Source of the DNA: Nesterenkonia lutea
GTDB taxonomy: Bacteria > Actinomycetota > Actinomycetes > Actinomycetales > Micrococcaceae
Assembly: GCF_014873955.1 (NCBI RefSeq)
Contig: NZ_JADBED010000001.1
Coordinates: 806,001-870,000, forward strand
Length of the DNA: 64,000 nucleotides
Reading direction: 5' to 3'
Under the pieces are notes generated by a model. It was not told the DNA's origin and did no database searches. It saw only the letters and a list, made by a program, of their open reading frames with translations. Position numbers and translations under genes: made by a program. Shown one piece after another: positions 10,463 to 17,734 of the stretch. Position 1 is the first letter of the stretch. Each line of letters starts with the position of its first letter.

Positions 10463-12070
10463 ATGAGATGGCAGGGACAGGCAGTGCAGGAGAGCGACGG
10501 CGCAGCGCTCATTCCGCTCAAGGGGCTGATGCGCTCCGTGCGCACCCCCGAGTTCGAGGGCGTGACCTTCCACGAGGTGGCGGCGAAGACCGCGCTGAAC
10601 AAGGTGCCAGGCCAGTCCAATATGCCCTTCTCCTGGACGGTGAACCCTACCCGTGGGTGCCTCCACCAGTGTGTGTACTGCCTGAGTCCTGACACGCTGA
10701 TCCTGATGGGCGATGGCAGGCAGAGGCTGCTGCGAGACGTGACCGTGGGCGATCGGGTCGTTGGAACCGAATTCGACGGCAAGTACCGCCGTTTCGTGGA
10801 GTCTGAGGTTCAGGCGAAGTGGGGAACCGAGAAGCCTGCCTTCCGGGTGACTCTGCGCGACGGCACCGAGATCGTGGCGAGCGGGGACCACCGCTTCCTG
10901 ACCGAGCGCGGGTGGAAGTACGTGTGGAAGCCTGACGGAGGTGGGCAGCGCCCTTGTCTGACGGAGAACAACAGGCTGATGGGGTTCGGCCTCGGAATGG
11001 CTCCCGAGGACTACGAGGCGCCGCGTGAGACGGAACAATACCGCGGCCGGGCCGCTCATGGGCGCACTTTTCATAGCGTGGCCCCGAGCATCGACCGCAC
11101 GCTGAATATTCTCGGTCGCGCTCTGAAGACCTCGAATGATCTGCGAATTGCGAGCATCCAACCGCTCGGCGGCATGAAGAAGCTGATCGACATCACGACC
11201 AGTACCGGCGACTTCATCGCCAATGGTGTGGTGAGTCATAACTGCTTCGCGCGCAAGACCCACGAGTATCTGGACCTGGACTCCGGTCGGGACTTCGACA
11301 CCCAGATCATCGTGAAGACCAATGTGGCCGAGGTGCTCCGGGCCGAGCTGAACCGCCCCTCGTGGAAGCGGGAGCACGTGGCGCTGGGGACCAACACGGA
11401 TCCGTACCAGCGTGCTGAAGGCCGGTACCAGCTGATGCCCGGGATCATCCGGGCGCTCGCGGATTCCGGAACCCCGTTCTCGATCCTCACCAAGGGGCCC
11501 CTGCTGAAGCGGGACCTGCCGCTGCTCCAGGAGGCGGCCCGGCAGGTGCCGGTCTCCGTCGCGGTCTCCCTGGCCGTGATGGACCCGGAGCTGCAGCAGA
11601 AGGTCGAGCCCGGGACACCGGATCCGCGTGCTCGGCTGAACCTGATCCGGTCGATCACGGACGCCGGACTGGAGTGCTCGGTGCTGGCGATGCCGATCCT
11701 GCCCTGGCTCACCGATGGCGACGAGCGGATCGACACCCTCCACGCCGCACTGGCCGAGGCGGGAGCGAGCTATGTCACCACCGGTGCCCTGCATCTGCGC
11801 CCCGGCGCTCGCGAATGGTTCATGCAGTGGCTGGCACGCGAGTACCCGGGGCTGGTGGGCAAGTACCGGCGCATCTACGACGGTGGCTCGTACGCGTCCA
11901 AGGAGTACCGGCAGTGGCTGGCTGCATCGGCGAGGGCCGCGCGTCGTCGCCACGGGTTCGACAAGCCCGCAGATCTGATGTGGCGCGAGCGCAATGATCC
12001 GAACTCACCACTGAGCTCGCAGGGAACGATGGCCGCAGCCTCAGCCCCTGCGCAGCCGGCGCTCTTCTGA
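10463..12070 (+). CDS. Rv2578c-family radical SAM protein containing an intein
   Basis: 535-residue precursor. The host protein (residues 1-72 and 261-535, 347 after splicing) is a radical SAM enzyme of the spore-photoproduct-lyase-like Rv2578c family. It has TRGCLHQCVYC (63-73), the CX3CX2C [4Fe-4S] motif, followed after the intein by CFARKTHEYLDLDSG and VALGTNTDPYQRAEGRYQLM. The intein occupies residues 73-260, so the third cluster cysteine is supplied only after splicing by Cys261. ATG 10463 is chosen because the upstream in-frame sequence runs through yeiH and the SOS-like box. No Shine-Dalgarno sequence is visible. Known for the family: proposed DNA-damage-related radical chemistry, with no proven substrate. 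Confidence 0.9.
   Translation: MRWQGQAVQESDGAALIPLKGLMRSVRTPEFEGVTFHEVAAKTALNKVPGQSNMPFSWTVNPTRGCLHQCVYCLSPDTLILMGDGRQRLLRDVTVGDRVVGTEFDGKYRRFVESEVQAKWGTEKPAFRVTLRDGTEIVASGDHRFLTERGWKYVWKPDGGGQRPCLTENNRLMGFGLGMAPEDYEAPRETEQYRGRAAHGRTFHSVAPSIDRTLNILGRALKTSNDLRIASIQPLGGMKKLIDITTSTGDFIANGVVSHNCFARKTHEYLDLDSGRDFDTQIIVKTNVAEVLRAELNRPSWKREHVALGTNTDPYQRAEGRYQLMPGIIRALADSGTPFSILTKGPLLKRDLPLLQEAARQVPVSVAVSLAVMDPELQQKVEPGTPDPRARLNLIRSITDAGLECSVLAMPILPWLTDGDERIDTLHAALAEAGASYVTTGALHLRPGAREWFMQWLAREYPGLVGKYRRIYDGGSYASKEYRQWLAASARAARRRHGFDKPADLMWRERNDPNSPLSSQGTMAAASAPAQPALF
10679..11242 (+). other. Mini-intein (188 aa) inside the radical SAM gene
   Basis: The N-terminal splice block starts with Cys1 followed by LSPDTLILMGDG. 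Block B has TEIVASGDHRFLT with the conserved Asp-His. The C-terminal block is DITTSTGDFIANGVVSHN, with the penultimate His and last Asn, followed by extein Cys+1. These are the canonical Hint-domain motifs. No LAGLIDADG or HNH endonuclease motif is seen in the central part (about residues 85-160), so it is a mini-intein, probably immobile. The insertion sits between Tyr72 and the Cys that completes the iron-sulfur motif. Its centre is visibly more AT-rich than the host gene. Confidence 0.92.
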
Positions 12071-12110
12071 TCAGGGCCACGGACCCCCCGAGGTTTGAGA
12101 TGATGTGTCC

Positions 12111-12431
12111 ATGAGCATCATCAAGATCAACGCCATCACTGTCCCTGAGAACTCCGGTGACGAGCTCGGGAAGCGCTTCGCCGCGCGCCGCGACTCCATG
12201 GAGGGCACCTCAGGCTTCGAAGGGTTCGAGCTGCTGAAGCCCACTGACGAGCGGACCACCTGGCTGGTCATCACGCGCTGGGCGACGGAGGCGGACTTCG
12301 AGAACTGGCGCACCTCCCAGGACTTCCAGAAGTCTCATGGCACCGGTGATTCCGCCTCCGAGGAACAGCCGAAGAAGCCGGTCGGCATGTCCGCGGAGCT
12401 CTGGAGTTACACAGTCTCAGTGACTGGCTAG
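12111..12431 (+). CDS. MhuD-like heme-degrading / antibiotic biosynthesis monooxygenase
   Basis: 106-residue ABM-fold (dimeric ferredoxin-like) protein starting at ATG 12111. Residues matching the IsdG/MhuD active site are visible: Asn7 (KINAI), Arg26/Arg27, Trp66 and His76. Known for that family: cytoplasmic oxidative opening of heme to release iron. The motif VPENSGDELGKRFAARR and the GFEGFELL strand agree with MhuD-type proteins. The C-terminal region (77-95) is polar and acidic and aligns less clearly. Heme specificity is inferred from the conserved residues. Confidence 0.82.
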   Translation: MSIIKINAITVPENSGDELGKRFAARRDSMEGTSGFEGFELLKPTDERTTWLVITRWATEADFENWRTSQDFQKSHGTGDSASEEQPKKPVGMSAELWSYTVSVTG

Positions 12432-12488
12432 GTGGCTGGCTAGGTGGAACAGGCGCCGTGCTGGTAATCTGAATCGGTCAGTTGCTCG

Positions 12489-12503
12489 AGGAACCTGGTT
12501 CCT
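12489..12503. repeat. 15-bp palindrome before tRNA-Arg
   Basis: AGGAACCTGGTTCCT, two perfect 7-bp arms around one base, 20 bp upstream of the tRNA. Could be an operator, part of the tRNA leader, or a remnant of integration. Confidence 0.5.
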
Positions 12504-12522
12504 TGAATTGCACAGCTGGCGG

Positions 12523-12595
12523 GCCTCCGTAGCTCAGGGGATAGAGCGTTGGTTTCCGGTACCAAAAGTCGTGGGTTCGATTCCCGCCGGGGGCA
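12523..12595 (+). tRNA. tRNA-Arg (anticodon CCG)
   Basis: Full cloverleaf of 73 nt. Acceptor GCCTCCG pairs with CGGGGGC (one T-G pair). D stem GCTC/GAGC, anticodon stem TTGGT/ACCAA with loop TTCCGGT, giving anticodon CCG (reads CGG). T stem GTGGG/CCCGC with loop TTCGATT. CCA is not encoded. A strong terminator follows 10 nt later. The 3' part is duplicated at 15732. Confidence 0.95.
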
Positions 12596-12617
12596 CAGAA
12601 AGAGAAAAGGCCCGCAT
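12582..12617 (+). repeat. tRNA 3'-end direct repeat, copy 1 (attachment-site-like)
   Basis: 36 bp covering the 3' T arm and acceptor of tRNA-Arg and the left arm of its terminator. Matches 15732-15767 at 34 of 36 positions. This is the typical core of a tRNA attachment site. Confidence 0.7.
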
Positions 12618-12640
12618 GCCTATAGGGATGCGGGCCTTTT
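12605..12640 (+). terminator. Terminator of tRNA-Arg
   Basis: Perfect 13-bp stem AAAAGGCCCGCAT/ATGCGGGCCTTTT with a 10-nt loop, ending in a T-run. Confidence 0.9.
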
Positions 12641-12936
12641 CCGTGCCTGATGGCAGAGCCCTCAGAACTACTTCCTATTCTGGGGCTGTTTCGCCAGCCG
12701 TTTCATATAATCGGACCTGAAGCGCGATCAATGAACGATAAGTTCAGCGGGACTCGTCGGGCACCGGCTCCCCGCACCTGAGCCGGGTCTACGTTCGCCA
12801 GACGTCCTCGAAGGCGTCACCCCTCCGTCTCATCCACGGGCGGCTCGAAGGACTCCTCCTCGGGGCTGACGTCCGGAACAGTCTGCGTCGGCTCCGGCGT
12901 CTCTGGCGGGGCCGTGGTCTGCTCCGTGGCGTCCTC

Positions 12937-12941
12937 CTGAC
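12937..12941. repeat. Target-site duplication, left
   Basis: CTGAC, identical to 15117-15121, directly abuts the TGT end of the insertion sequence. Confidence 0.85.
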
Positions 12942-12991
12942 TGTCAACGACGGCCGAAAACTGAACACTCAGCGACGGGTAAAAACTGAAC
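12942..12991 (+). repeat. IS terminal inverted repeat (istB-distal end)
   Basis: Starts TGTCAACGACGG. Pairs with 15067-15116 at 38 of 50 positions. Confidence 0.9.
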
Positions 12992-13003
12992 GCCGTGTTT
13001 TCC

Positions 13004-13792
13004 TTACGGGGTTCTAGAGGTAGTGGTCTCGATGAGCTCGCGGCGGCTCCGTGTGCGGTAGGACTCTCCATCGAGGGTGAGGACCTCCGCGTGATGGACC
13101 AGCCGATCGATCATCGCCGCCGCGACGGTGTCATCGCTGAAGATCTCACCCCACCTGCCGAAGGAGAGGTTGCTCGTGATCAGCAAAGACCCCTGTTCAT
13201 AGCGGGCAGCGACCAGTTGGAAGAACAGATTCGCCGCATCAGCATCGAAGGGCAGATAGCCGAGCTCATCAATGATCAACAGCCGGTACCTGCGAAGCCT
13301 TTTGAGCTCCTGATCCAGACCACCGTGGCGCTGATGCGCGTCGCTGAGCCGGTTGACCCACCCCGCAGCAGTGTCGAAGAGCGCCGGGTACCCGGCCTGG
13401 CAGGCCTTGATTCCTAGCCCGATGCCCAGATGAGTCTTACCCACCCCTGGGGGTCCCAGCAGGATGACGTTCTCTGCCTTGGGCACGAAGCTCGTGTTCT
13501 GCAGATGAGCCAGCACGTCACGGCGCAGGCCGGGCTGATAGTCGGTGTTGAAGTCCTCGAGGGTCTTGATCGCGGGGAACTTCGCGGTCTGGATCCGCAG
13601 AGCGGTGCCGTTGGCCTCTCGATCAGCGACTTGGCGCTCCAAGACAGCAGCGAGGTATTCCTCGTGGGACCAGCCCTGCTCCCGGGCAATCTCGGCGAGG
13701 TCTTCCCAGACCCTGCCGATCGTGGGAGTCTTCATCACCTTCACCAGATGCGCCAGGGTCGAGCCGATCTTCTCACCACTGGTGGCACTCAT
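13004..13792 (-). CDS. istB: IS21-family transposition helper ATPase IstB
   Basis: 262-residue AAA+ protein related to DnaC. Walker A GPPGVGKTH at about residues 112-120, Walker B LLIIDELGYLPF (about 170-181), and the sensor-like LLITSNLSFGRW. Helper proteins of this family assemble as oligomers on DNA and activate the IstA transposase. The start codon overlaps the istA stop (ATGA), giving translational coupling. Full length for the family; no frameshift. Confidence 0.95.
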   Translation of the reverse strand: MSATSGEKIGSTLAHLVKVMKTPTIGRVWEDLAEIAREQGWSHEEYLAAVLERQVADREANGTALRIQTAKFPAIKTLEDFNTDYQPGLRRDVLAHLQNTSFVPKAENVILLGPPGVGKTHLGIGLGIKACQAGYPALFDTAAGWVNRLSDAHQRHGGLDQELKRLRRYRLLIIDELGYLPFDADAANLFFQLVAARYEQGSLLITSNLSFGRWGEIFSDDTVAAAMIDRLVHHAEVLTLDGESYRTRSRRELIETTTSRTP

Positions 13793-15057
13793 GCGGCACT
13801 CCTGTGATCATCAGCCGGCACCGTGGTGTGGGTGAGTCCGAAAAGCTCGTCATAGACGCTCAGCGGCCGGTAGGCCACCTCAGTGTCCTTGGTCCCGCGC
13901 ACCTGGTGGCGCACGGTGTCGTTGTAATGAGCCCGCATGGCCTTCGCGGTGCCCACATGAGCCGGGTCTGTGATCACCTGGGCTCGGGCCCAGCACCGCC
14001 GGTGATCAGCAGCGATCTCACCGTCACACACGGCCACCACCCGGTCCAAGGTCGCGGTGACCTGGACCAACCGACCGATGAACCGCGGATCCACCGAGTA
14101 GTCATTCGCATCGATCCGCAGATAGTAGTCCCGGGCCAGACGCACCTGGTGCGAGAAACCTGTCGAAGGTGGGGAGGGCGGTAGCGCGGTCATCGCCGCC
14201 AGATCTCGGCCCAGGACGTTGACCGGTCTGTCCCCGAGGCTGCGGATCATGCGCTGATTGGCCCGGCCAGTGATCCACGTGCTGATCTGGGTGTTGAAAT
14301 CTTGCGGTGAAGCGAAGGATCGGCCGGGCAGGAAGCTGGTCTCGAAGTACCCGTTGTTGCGCTCGGTCATGCCCTTGAACTCCGGGTCCCTGGGTGGAGC
14401 GATCACCATCTTCGTCGCGGTGGTCCCCGCGAAGGCCTGCAACGGCGGCAGCGGTCTGCCCTTGGGGGCGATCGCAGCTTCACGGTCCCAGATCAAGGAC
14501 TTCGAGACCGCTCCGACTCCGCTGATCAGCTGCCACATCCCGGCCAGCAGGTCGCCGGACTGCCGCGAGGGCAGCATCGTGGCGGTCAGGAATCTCGAGA
14601 ACGTCAGGGTCATCACCAGCACCGGCAAGGTGCGGGTCTGTCCGAAACCGACCGGGATCTGAGGTTCGGGGAACCATAGATCAAACTGAGCGGCTTCCCC
14701 AGGGCGGTGGACCAATCGGTCAGCCGGATCGACCCCGGTGTAGAGGGGGCGCAGTTCCCGGACCTTGTCTTTGAGCACCGTCATCGAGTGTTCCCACCCG
14801 ATCCGTTCAGCGATCACCGTCGCTGGCATCCGGGGAGTGTCTTTGAGCAGCTTGTGGATCTCTGGGACGTACTCGTCGGCGATCGAGCCCTTAGGTTCGC
14901 GCTGGTACTTCGGAGGTCCACTGGATTCCAAGGCCTTATAGACAGTGGTTCGGGAGACCCCGAGCTTCTCAGCGATCTGCTTCTTCGGCATGGACTCGGC
15001 AAAATGTAGCCGACGGATTTCAGCCCAATCTTCCACAGTGATCATGTCTCCTAGCAT
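13789..15057 (-). CDS. istA: IS21-family transposase IstA
   Basis: 422 residues. N-terminal helix-turn-helix KKQIAEKLGVSRTTVYKAL (about 25-43) for end binding. The retroviral-integrase DDE core has Asp in QFDLWF, Asp in LIWDREAAI and Glu in GMTERNNGYFE. The C-terminal beta-barrel region contains LRIDANDYSVDPRFIGR. The annotated start gives MLGDM; the internal Met at codon 5 (MITVEDW) is an equally likely start. Intact and full length, next to the right terminal repeat. Confidence 0.95.
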   Translation of the reverse strand: MLGDMITVEDWAEIRRLHFAESMPKKQIAEKLGVSRTTVYKALESSGPPKYQREPKGSIADEYVPEIHKLLKDTPRMPATVIAERIGWEHSMTVLKDKVRELRPLYTGVDPADRLVHRPGEAAQFDLWFPEPQIPVGFGQTRTLPVLVMTLTFSRFLTATMLPSRQSGDLLAGMWQLISGVGAVSKSLIWDREAAIAPKGRPLPPLQAFAGTTATKMVIAPPRDPEFKGMTERNNGYFETSFLPGRSFASPQDFNTQISTWITGRANQRMIRSLGDRPVNVLGRDLAAMTALPPSPPSTGFSHQVRLARDYYLRIDANDYSVDPRFIGRLVQVTATLDRVVAVCDGEIAADHRRCWARAQVITDPAHVGTAKAMRAHYNDTVRHQVRGTKDTEVAYRPLSVYDELFGLTHTTVPADDHRSAA

Positions 15058-15066
15058 GGTCCGGGT

Positions 15067-15116
15067 GTCCAGAATTCACCCGTCGCTAAGTGACCAGTAT
15101 TCACGCGTCGTCGACA
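15067..15116 (-). repeat. IS terminal inverted repeat (istA-proximal end)
   Basis: Reads TGTCGACGACGC from 15116 inwards. Partner of 12942-12991. Confidence 0.9.
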
Positions 15117-15121
15117 CTGAC
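15117..15121. repeat. Target-site duplication, right
   Basis: CTGAC, the same five bases as 12937-12941. Confidence 0.85.
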
Positions 15122-15322
15122 CATCCGTCGTATCGTCGCTGCCCTCGCACCCAGTGAGCACCAACAGCGCCGCCAGGCCGGCTCCTGTGATGGTGGTTAT
15201 TCTCATGACGCCCTCCGTAGGTATGCGTGGTGCTCCTAGTGTGTCGCCTGCTGGTGTTGAGCATAGATGTTGACCACCTCTGGGAGCACGCCCATTTCGG
15301 CAGCCACGCGGCGCCTCCGGAA

Positions 15323-15640
15323 TCAGTCTTGGGGGACGACCACGGTCAGTTCATGGTCGTTGCGCAGCGTCTCGACAAAATCGGGCATGCTCTGAGCAAG
15401 GACGTCTTCATCCACGTCAGAAGCGTTGTAGACGAAGTTCACCTGGGAGGCGTCATTGACGATCGCGGAGCGAACAAGCCCCGACTTTTCCTGCTGAAAC
15501 CTCAGCGTGAAGACCTCCCCGTTCGACATGGCCTCGCGCAGTGCGCCTTCCAGCGCTGCAACCGTCGTGGCGACCAACGTCGCGAAGACGCCTTCCCCTG
15601 TGCCGATCTCGACTGAGCCCATCTCTGCTGTCTTTTCCAA
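15323..15640 (-). CDS. Hypothetical protein between the tRNA-end repeats
   Basis: 105 residues if started at TTG 15640, chosen because GAGGAGG lies 5 nt upstream. An ATG at 15622 and longer in-frame starts up to 15712 lack a comparable site. Predicted alpha/beta sequence with a helical N-terminal part (FATLVATTVAALEGALREAM), followed by strands (VFTLRFQQEKSG, SQVNFVYNASD) and an acidic C-terminus. No cysteine and no membrane segment. I do not recognise the family. It sits inside the segment bounded by the 36-bp repeats and is probably accessory cargo. Confidence 0.55.
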   Translation of the reverse strand: MEKTAEMGSVEIGTGEGVFATLVATTVAALEGALREAMSNGEVFTLRFQQEKSGLVRSAIVNDASQVNFVYNASDVDEDVLAQSMPDFVETLRNDHELTVVVPQD

Positions 15641-15731
15641 GACTTCCTCCTCGGTAGGTGTGCCATGGCACACTCTCACCCTATCGGGAACGTGCAGAAC
15701 CCCGGGGGTCATCTGATGCGGAGAAACGTCA

Positions 15732-15767
15732 TCCCGCCGAGGGCACAGAACGAGAAAAGGCCCGCAT
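15732..15767 (+). repeat. tRNA 3'-end direct repeat, copy 2 (attachment-site-like)
   Basis: 34 of 36 bases identical to the 3' end of tRNA-Arg at 12582-12617. The rest of the tRNA is absent upstream, so this is not a tandem tRNA gene but a 3'-end fragment, as left by an integrated element. Confidence 0.65.
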
Positions 15768-15796
15768 TCCTGTCGTCACAGGGATGCGGGCCTTTT
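15755..15796 (+). terminator. Second copy of the tRNA-Arg-type terminator
   Basis: 13-bp stem AAAAGGCCCGCAT/ATGCGGGCCTTTT identical to that at 12605-12640, but with a different, 16-nt loop. Confidence 0.8.
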
Positions 15797-15919
15797 CGTG
15801 TCCAACCGGGCCTCTGGCTGAGAGTCACATCCGAGCCCAGTGCTGTGATGGCATGCCGTTTCCGACCGTCAGTGCAGGGGCCGGACGTTGAGGCACTGGC
15901 CGACAGGTCTTCAGGTAAG

Positions 15920-16564
15920 TCAGTACGCCACGGCGAAGCGTGCATTCCGGTGCTGCGGCTCCTCCACCTCATCCACGAATGCGATCCCGAGGTCCGCTCC
16001 GGAGAGATCAGACTTGCCGTCGTCGTCGCTGATCAGGATGTCCCCACCAGTCCGATAGGTACCTTTGCGCTCCCCGGGGTTGTATCCGCCGAAGCCCGCT
16101 GCGGGGCTGATGTAGAACCATTGAAGCGAGTCCTCGGCAGCACGAAGGTCCTCCAGGACCTCGATCATCTCGGTGGACTCGGGCTTGAACTCCGCAGGGA
16201 AGGCGTCTGTGTCGATCAGCCGCGGTCCGTCTTCGGAGACCTTCAGCGACCCGGCCCCGCCGAGCACTCCGAGTCGCACGCCGTGCTGGGCGGCGAGCGG
16301 GATCAGCTTCCGGGCCACCTGGACCACCTTGCCGAGCATGTCCCCGCGCGGAGCGAGCGTGAAGATGACCACTTCGGTCTTGGACACGAGGTCCGCCAGG
16401 AAGTCCTGGTTCGTGGCATCTCCGGTCACGCAGCTGACTCCATCGAGCTGGTTCTCCGGGGCGCGGCGGGCCACCACGACCACGTCATGACCCCGGGAAA
16501 CCGCCTCGGCAGCGATGTGACGGCCTGCATAACCAGTTCCACCCAGGATGGTGATGTGCGACAT
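15920..16564 (-). CDS. NAD(P)-binding NmrA/SDR-like protein
   Basis: 214 residues. An atypical short-chain dehydrogenase with N-terminal Rossmann loop GGTGYAGRH (8-16), then VVVVARR for NADP-type binding. FGGYNPGERKGTYRTGGD near residue 160 and DLGIAFVDEVE near 190 resemble the YwnB/flavin-reductase-like NAD(P)H-binding group. No classical YxxxK catalytic pair is visible. The likely role is an NAD(P)H-dependent reductase or redox sensor of unknown substrate. Monocistronic. Confidence 0.75.
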   Translation of the reverse strand: MSHITILGGTGYAGRHIAAEAVSRGHDVVVVARRAPENQLDGVSCVTGDATNQDFLADLVSKTEVVIFTLAPRGDMLGKVVQVARKLIPLAAQHGVRLGVLGGAGSLKVSEDGPRLIDTDAFPAEFKPESTEMIEVLEDLRAAEDSLQWFYISPAAGFGGYNPGERKGTYRTGGDILISDDDGKSDLSGADLGIAFVDEVEEPQHRNARFAVAY

Positions 16565-16707
16565 GTGACGCTCCTTCGATCAGTCTTCCGTGGCGCCGGG
16601 CATCCTGCCCGTGCCTCCGATCACTGACAACACCGAGCGTCTCGCATCACTTCCCGGTGGACATGACGTCCATCCGCTGGGAGGTGCCGGACAGATAGGT
16701 GCATCCC

Positions 16708-17694
16708 TCAGGTGCGCGGGGAGGCGGTCAACACCTCCTCCAGCCTCGCGTAGCTGGTCTCCATGCCCTCGGTCATTCCGGTGCCCAGGACGATGTCGCG
16801 CACCTCGGCGCTGGGGTAGGTGATCACCAGGGTGAGCAGCGTGCCGCCGGCGACCGGTGTCAGCGTCTGTTCGTTGAGGGTGGGTTCCCCGGGAATGCCC
16901 TCCATGGACTCAGTGGTGACCTCCCGGTAGGGCTCGTCCAGCTCCTTGAGCTCGCCGTAGAGCGCGAATCCCTCCGAACCGTCCTCCTCCTTCTCCCAGG
17001 CGAAGCGGTAGGGATCACCGACCTGTTGCGCCACCTGGCACTCAGACATCCGCCAACCTTCCGGACCCAGGAGCCATCGTCGCAGCAGGTCCGGATCGCG
17101 GTGGGCCTGTCGCACCTGCTCGGGGGTGCCTCGGATGACGCGCGTGATGCGTACCTGAACGTCGCTCAGCACCTGAGTCTGGACCCCCTTGCCCGCCGCG
17201 AACGAGGAGAGGTCCTCCAGCACGGCGTCGATCTGTCCCATGGCCGCGGCCATGCCTTCTTCCATGCCCATCTCGATCAGCTGGTGGTAATCGGCAGTGG
17301 AGTTGAACCAGGTGGTGGTGGTCAGCCGTGAGCCTTCGGCTGTCTCGTCGAATTCCAGTCGCATGCGCATGCTCGGCATCTCTGGGCTTGGACTCCAGTG
17401 CTCATCCGCGAATCCGTCAGTGACCTCGAAAGAGCGGCCTGGGTCCACCGCGAGAAACTCCCAATACCCGGCCGAGCGCGTGCCGTCCGGGCCGGTCATC
17501 CAATAGTGGGACCGTCCTCCGGGAAACAGGTCGTGCCGGGTGAACGTGGCGGGCCACTCCGGGGGGCCCCAGAACTGCTCGAGCTGGCGCGGGTCCGCGT
17601 AGGCCTCCCACAGCCGCTCGACTGTGGCGTGAAATTCGGCGACCACGGTCATGGTCAGCGCATCGGCGTCCTTGGTGACTGAGGTGATGGGCAT
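16708..17694 (-). CDS. AHSA1/SRPBCC-domain protein, two tandem domains
   Basis: 328 residues made of two START-like (AHSA1) domains. The first, about 8-145, has FHATVERLWEAYADPRQLEQFWGPPEWPA; the second, about 165-300, has IRGTPEQVRQAHRDPDLLRRWLLGPEGW. Each shows the family's pattern of a helix-grip fold binding hydrophobic ligands. It follows the ArsR regulator gene by 40 bp on the same strand. ArsR-AHSA1 pairs are a frequent actinobacterial operon, so it is probably the regulated partner. The ligand is unknown. Confidence 0.82.
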   Translation of the reverse strand: MPITSVTKDADALTMTVVAEFHATVERLWEAYADPRQLEQFWGPPEWPATFTRHDLFPGGRSHYWMTGPDGTRSAGYWEFLAVDPGRSFEVTDGFADEHWSPSPEMPSMRMRLEFDETAEGSRLTTTTWFNSTADYHQLIEMGMEEGMAAAMGQIDAVLEDLSSFAAGKGVQTQVLSDVQVRITRVIRGTPEQVRQAHRDPDLLRRWLLGPEGWRMSECQVAQQVGDPYRFAWEKEEDGSEGFALYGELKELDEPYREVTTESMEGIPGEPTLNEQTLTPVAGGTLLTLVITYPSAEVRDIVLGTGMTEGMETSYARLEEVLTASPRT

Positions 17695-17734
17695 GTCTCG
17701 CCTTCTTCGTATCGGTGCTGCTCAATGCTGGGGA

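Larger units (their letters stand above)
12942..15116 (-). mobile_element. Complete IS21-family insertion sequence
   Basis: 2,175 bp bounded by TGTC...GACA ends and 5-bp direct repeats CTGAC. Terminal inverted repeats of 50 bp (12942-12991 and 15067-15116) match at 38 of 50 positions. Within the left end, a block of about 20 bp (CGACGGCCGAAAACTGAAC, then CGACGGGTAAAAACTGAAC) is repeated, the multiple-repeat end structure typical of IS21. It encodes IstA and IstB on the minus strand, overlapping by ATGA. Both genes are intact, so the element may be active. Confidence 0.95.
12817..15206 (-). pseudogene. Small lipoprotein gene split by the IS21-family element
   Basis: The 5' piece (15206-15117) reads 30 codons from an ATG with GGAGGG 5 nt upstream. 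It encodes a signal peptide with lipobox LTGC (Cys20), then EGSDDTTDGQ. The 3' piece (12936-12817) encodes 39 residues rich in Pro, Glu and Thr, ending VDETEG. Removing the IS and one CTGAC duplication joins the two in the same frame as a 69-residue acidic lipoprotein with no recognisable domain. Function unknown; as it stands, a truncated 30-codon lead-in would read into the IS. The intact ancestral product would have been an exported, membrane-anchored peptide. Confidence 0.8.

Noticed and set aside
12817..13071. 84-residue minus-strand ORF at the IS end
   Set aside because: Chimera of the IS terminal repeat and the 3' half of the split lipoprotein gene, not a gene of its own.
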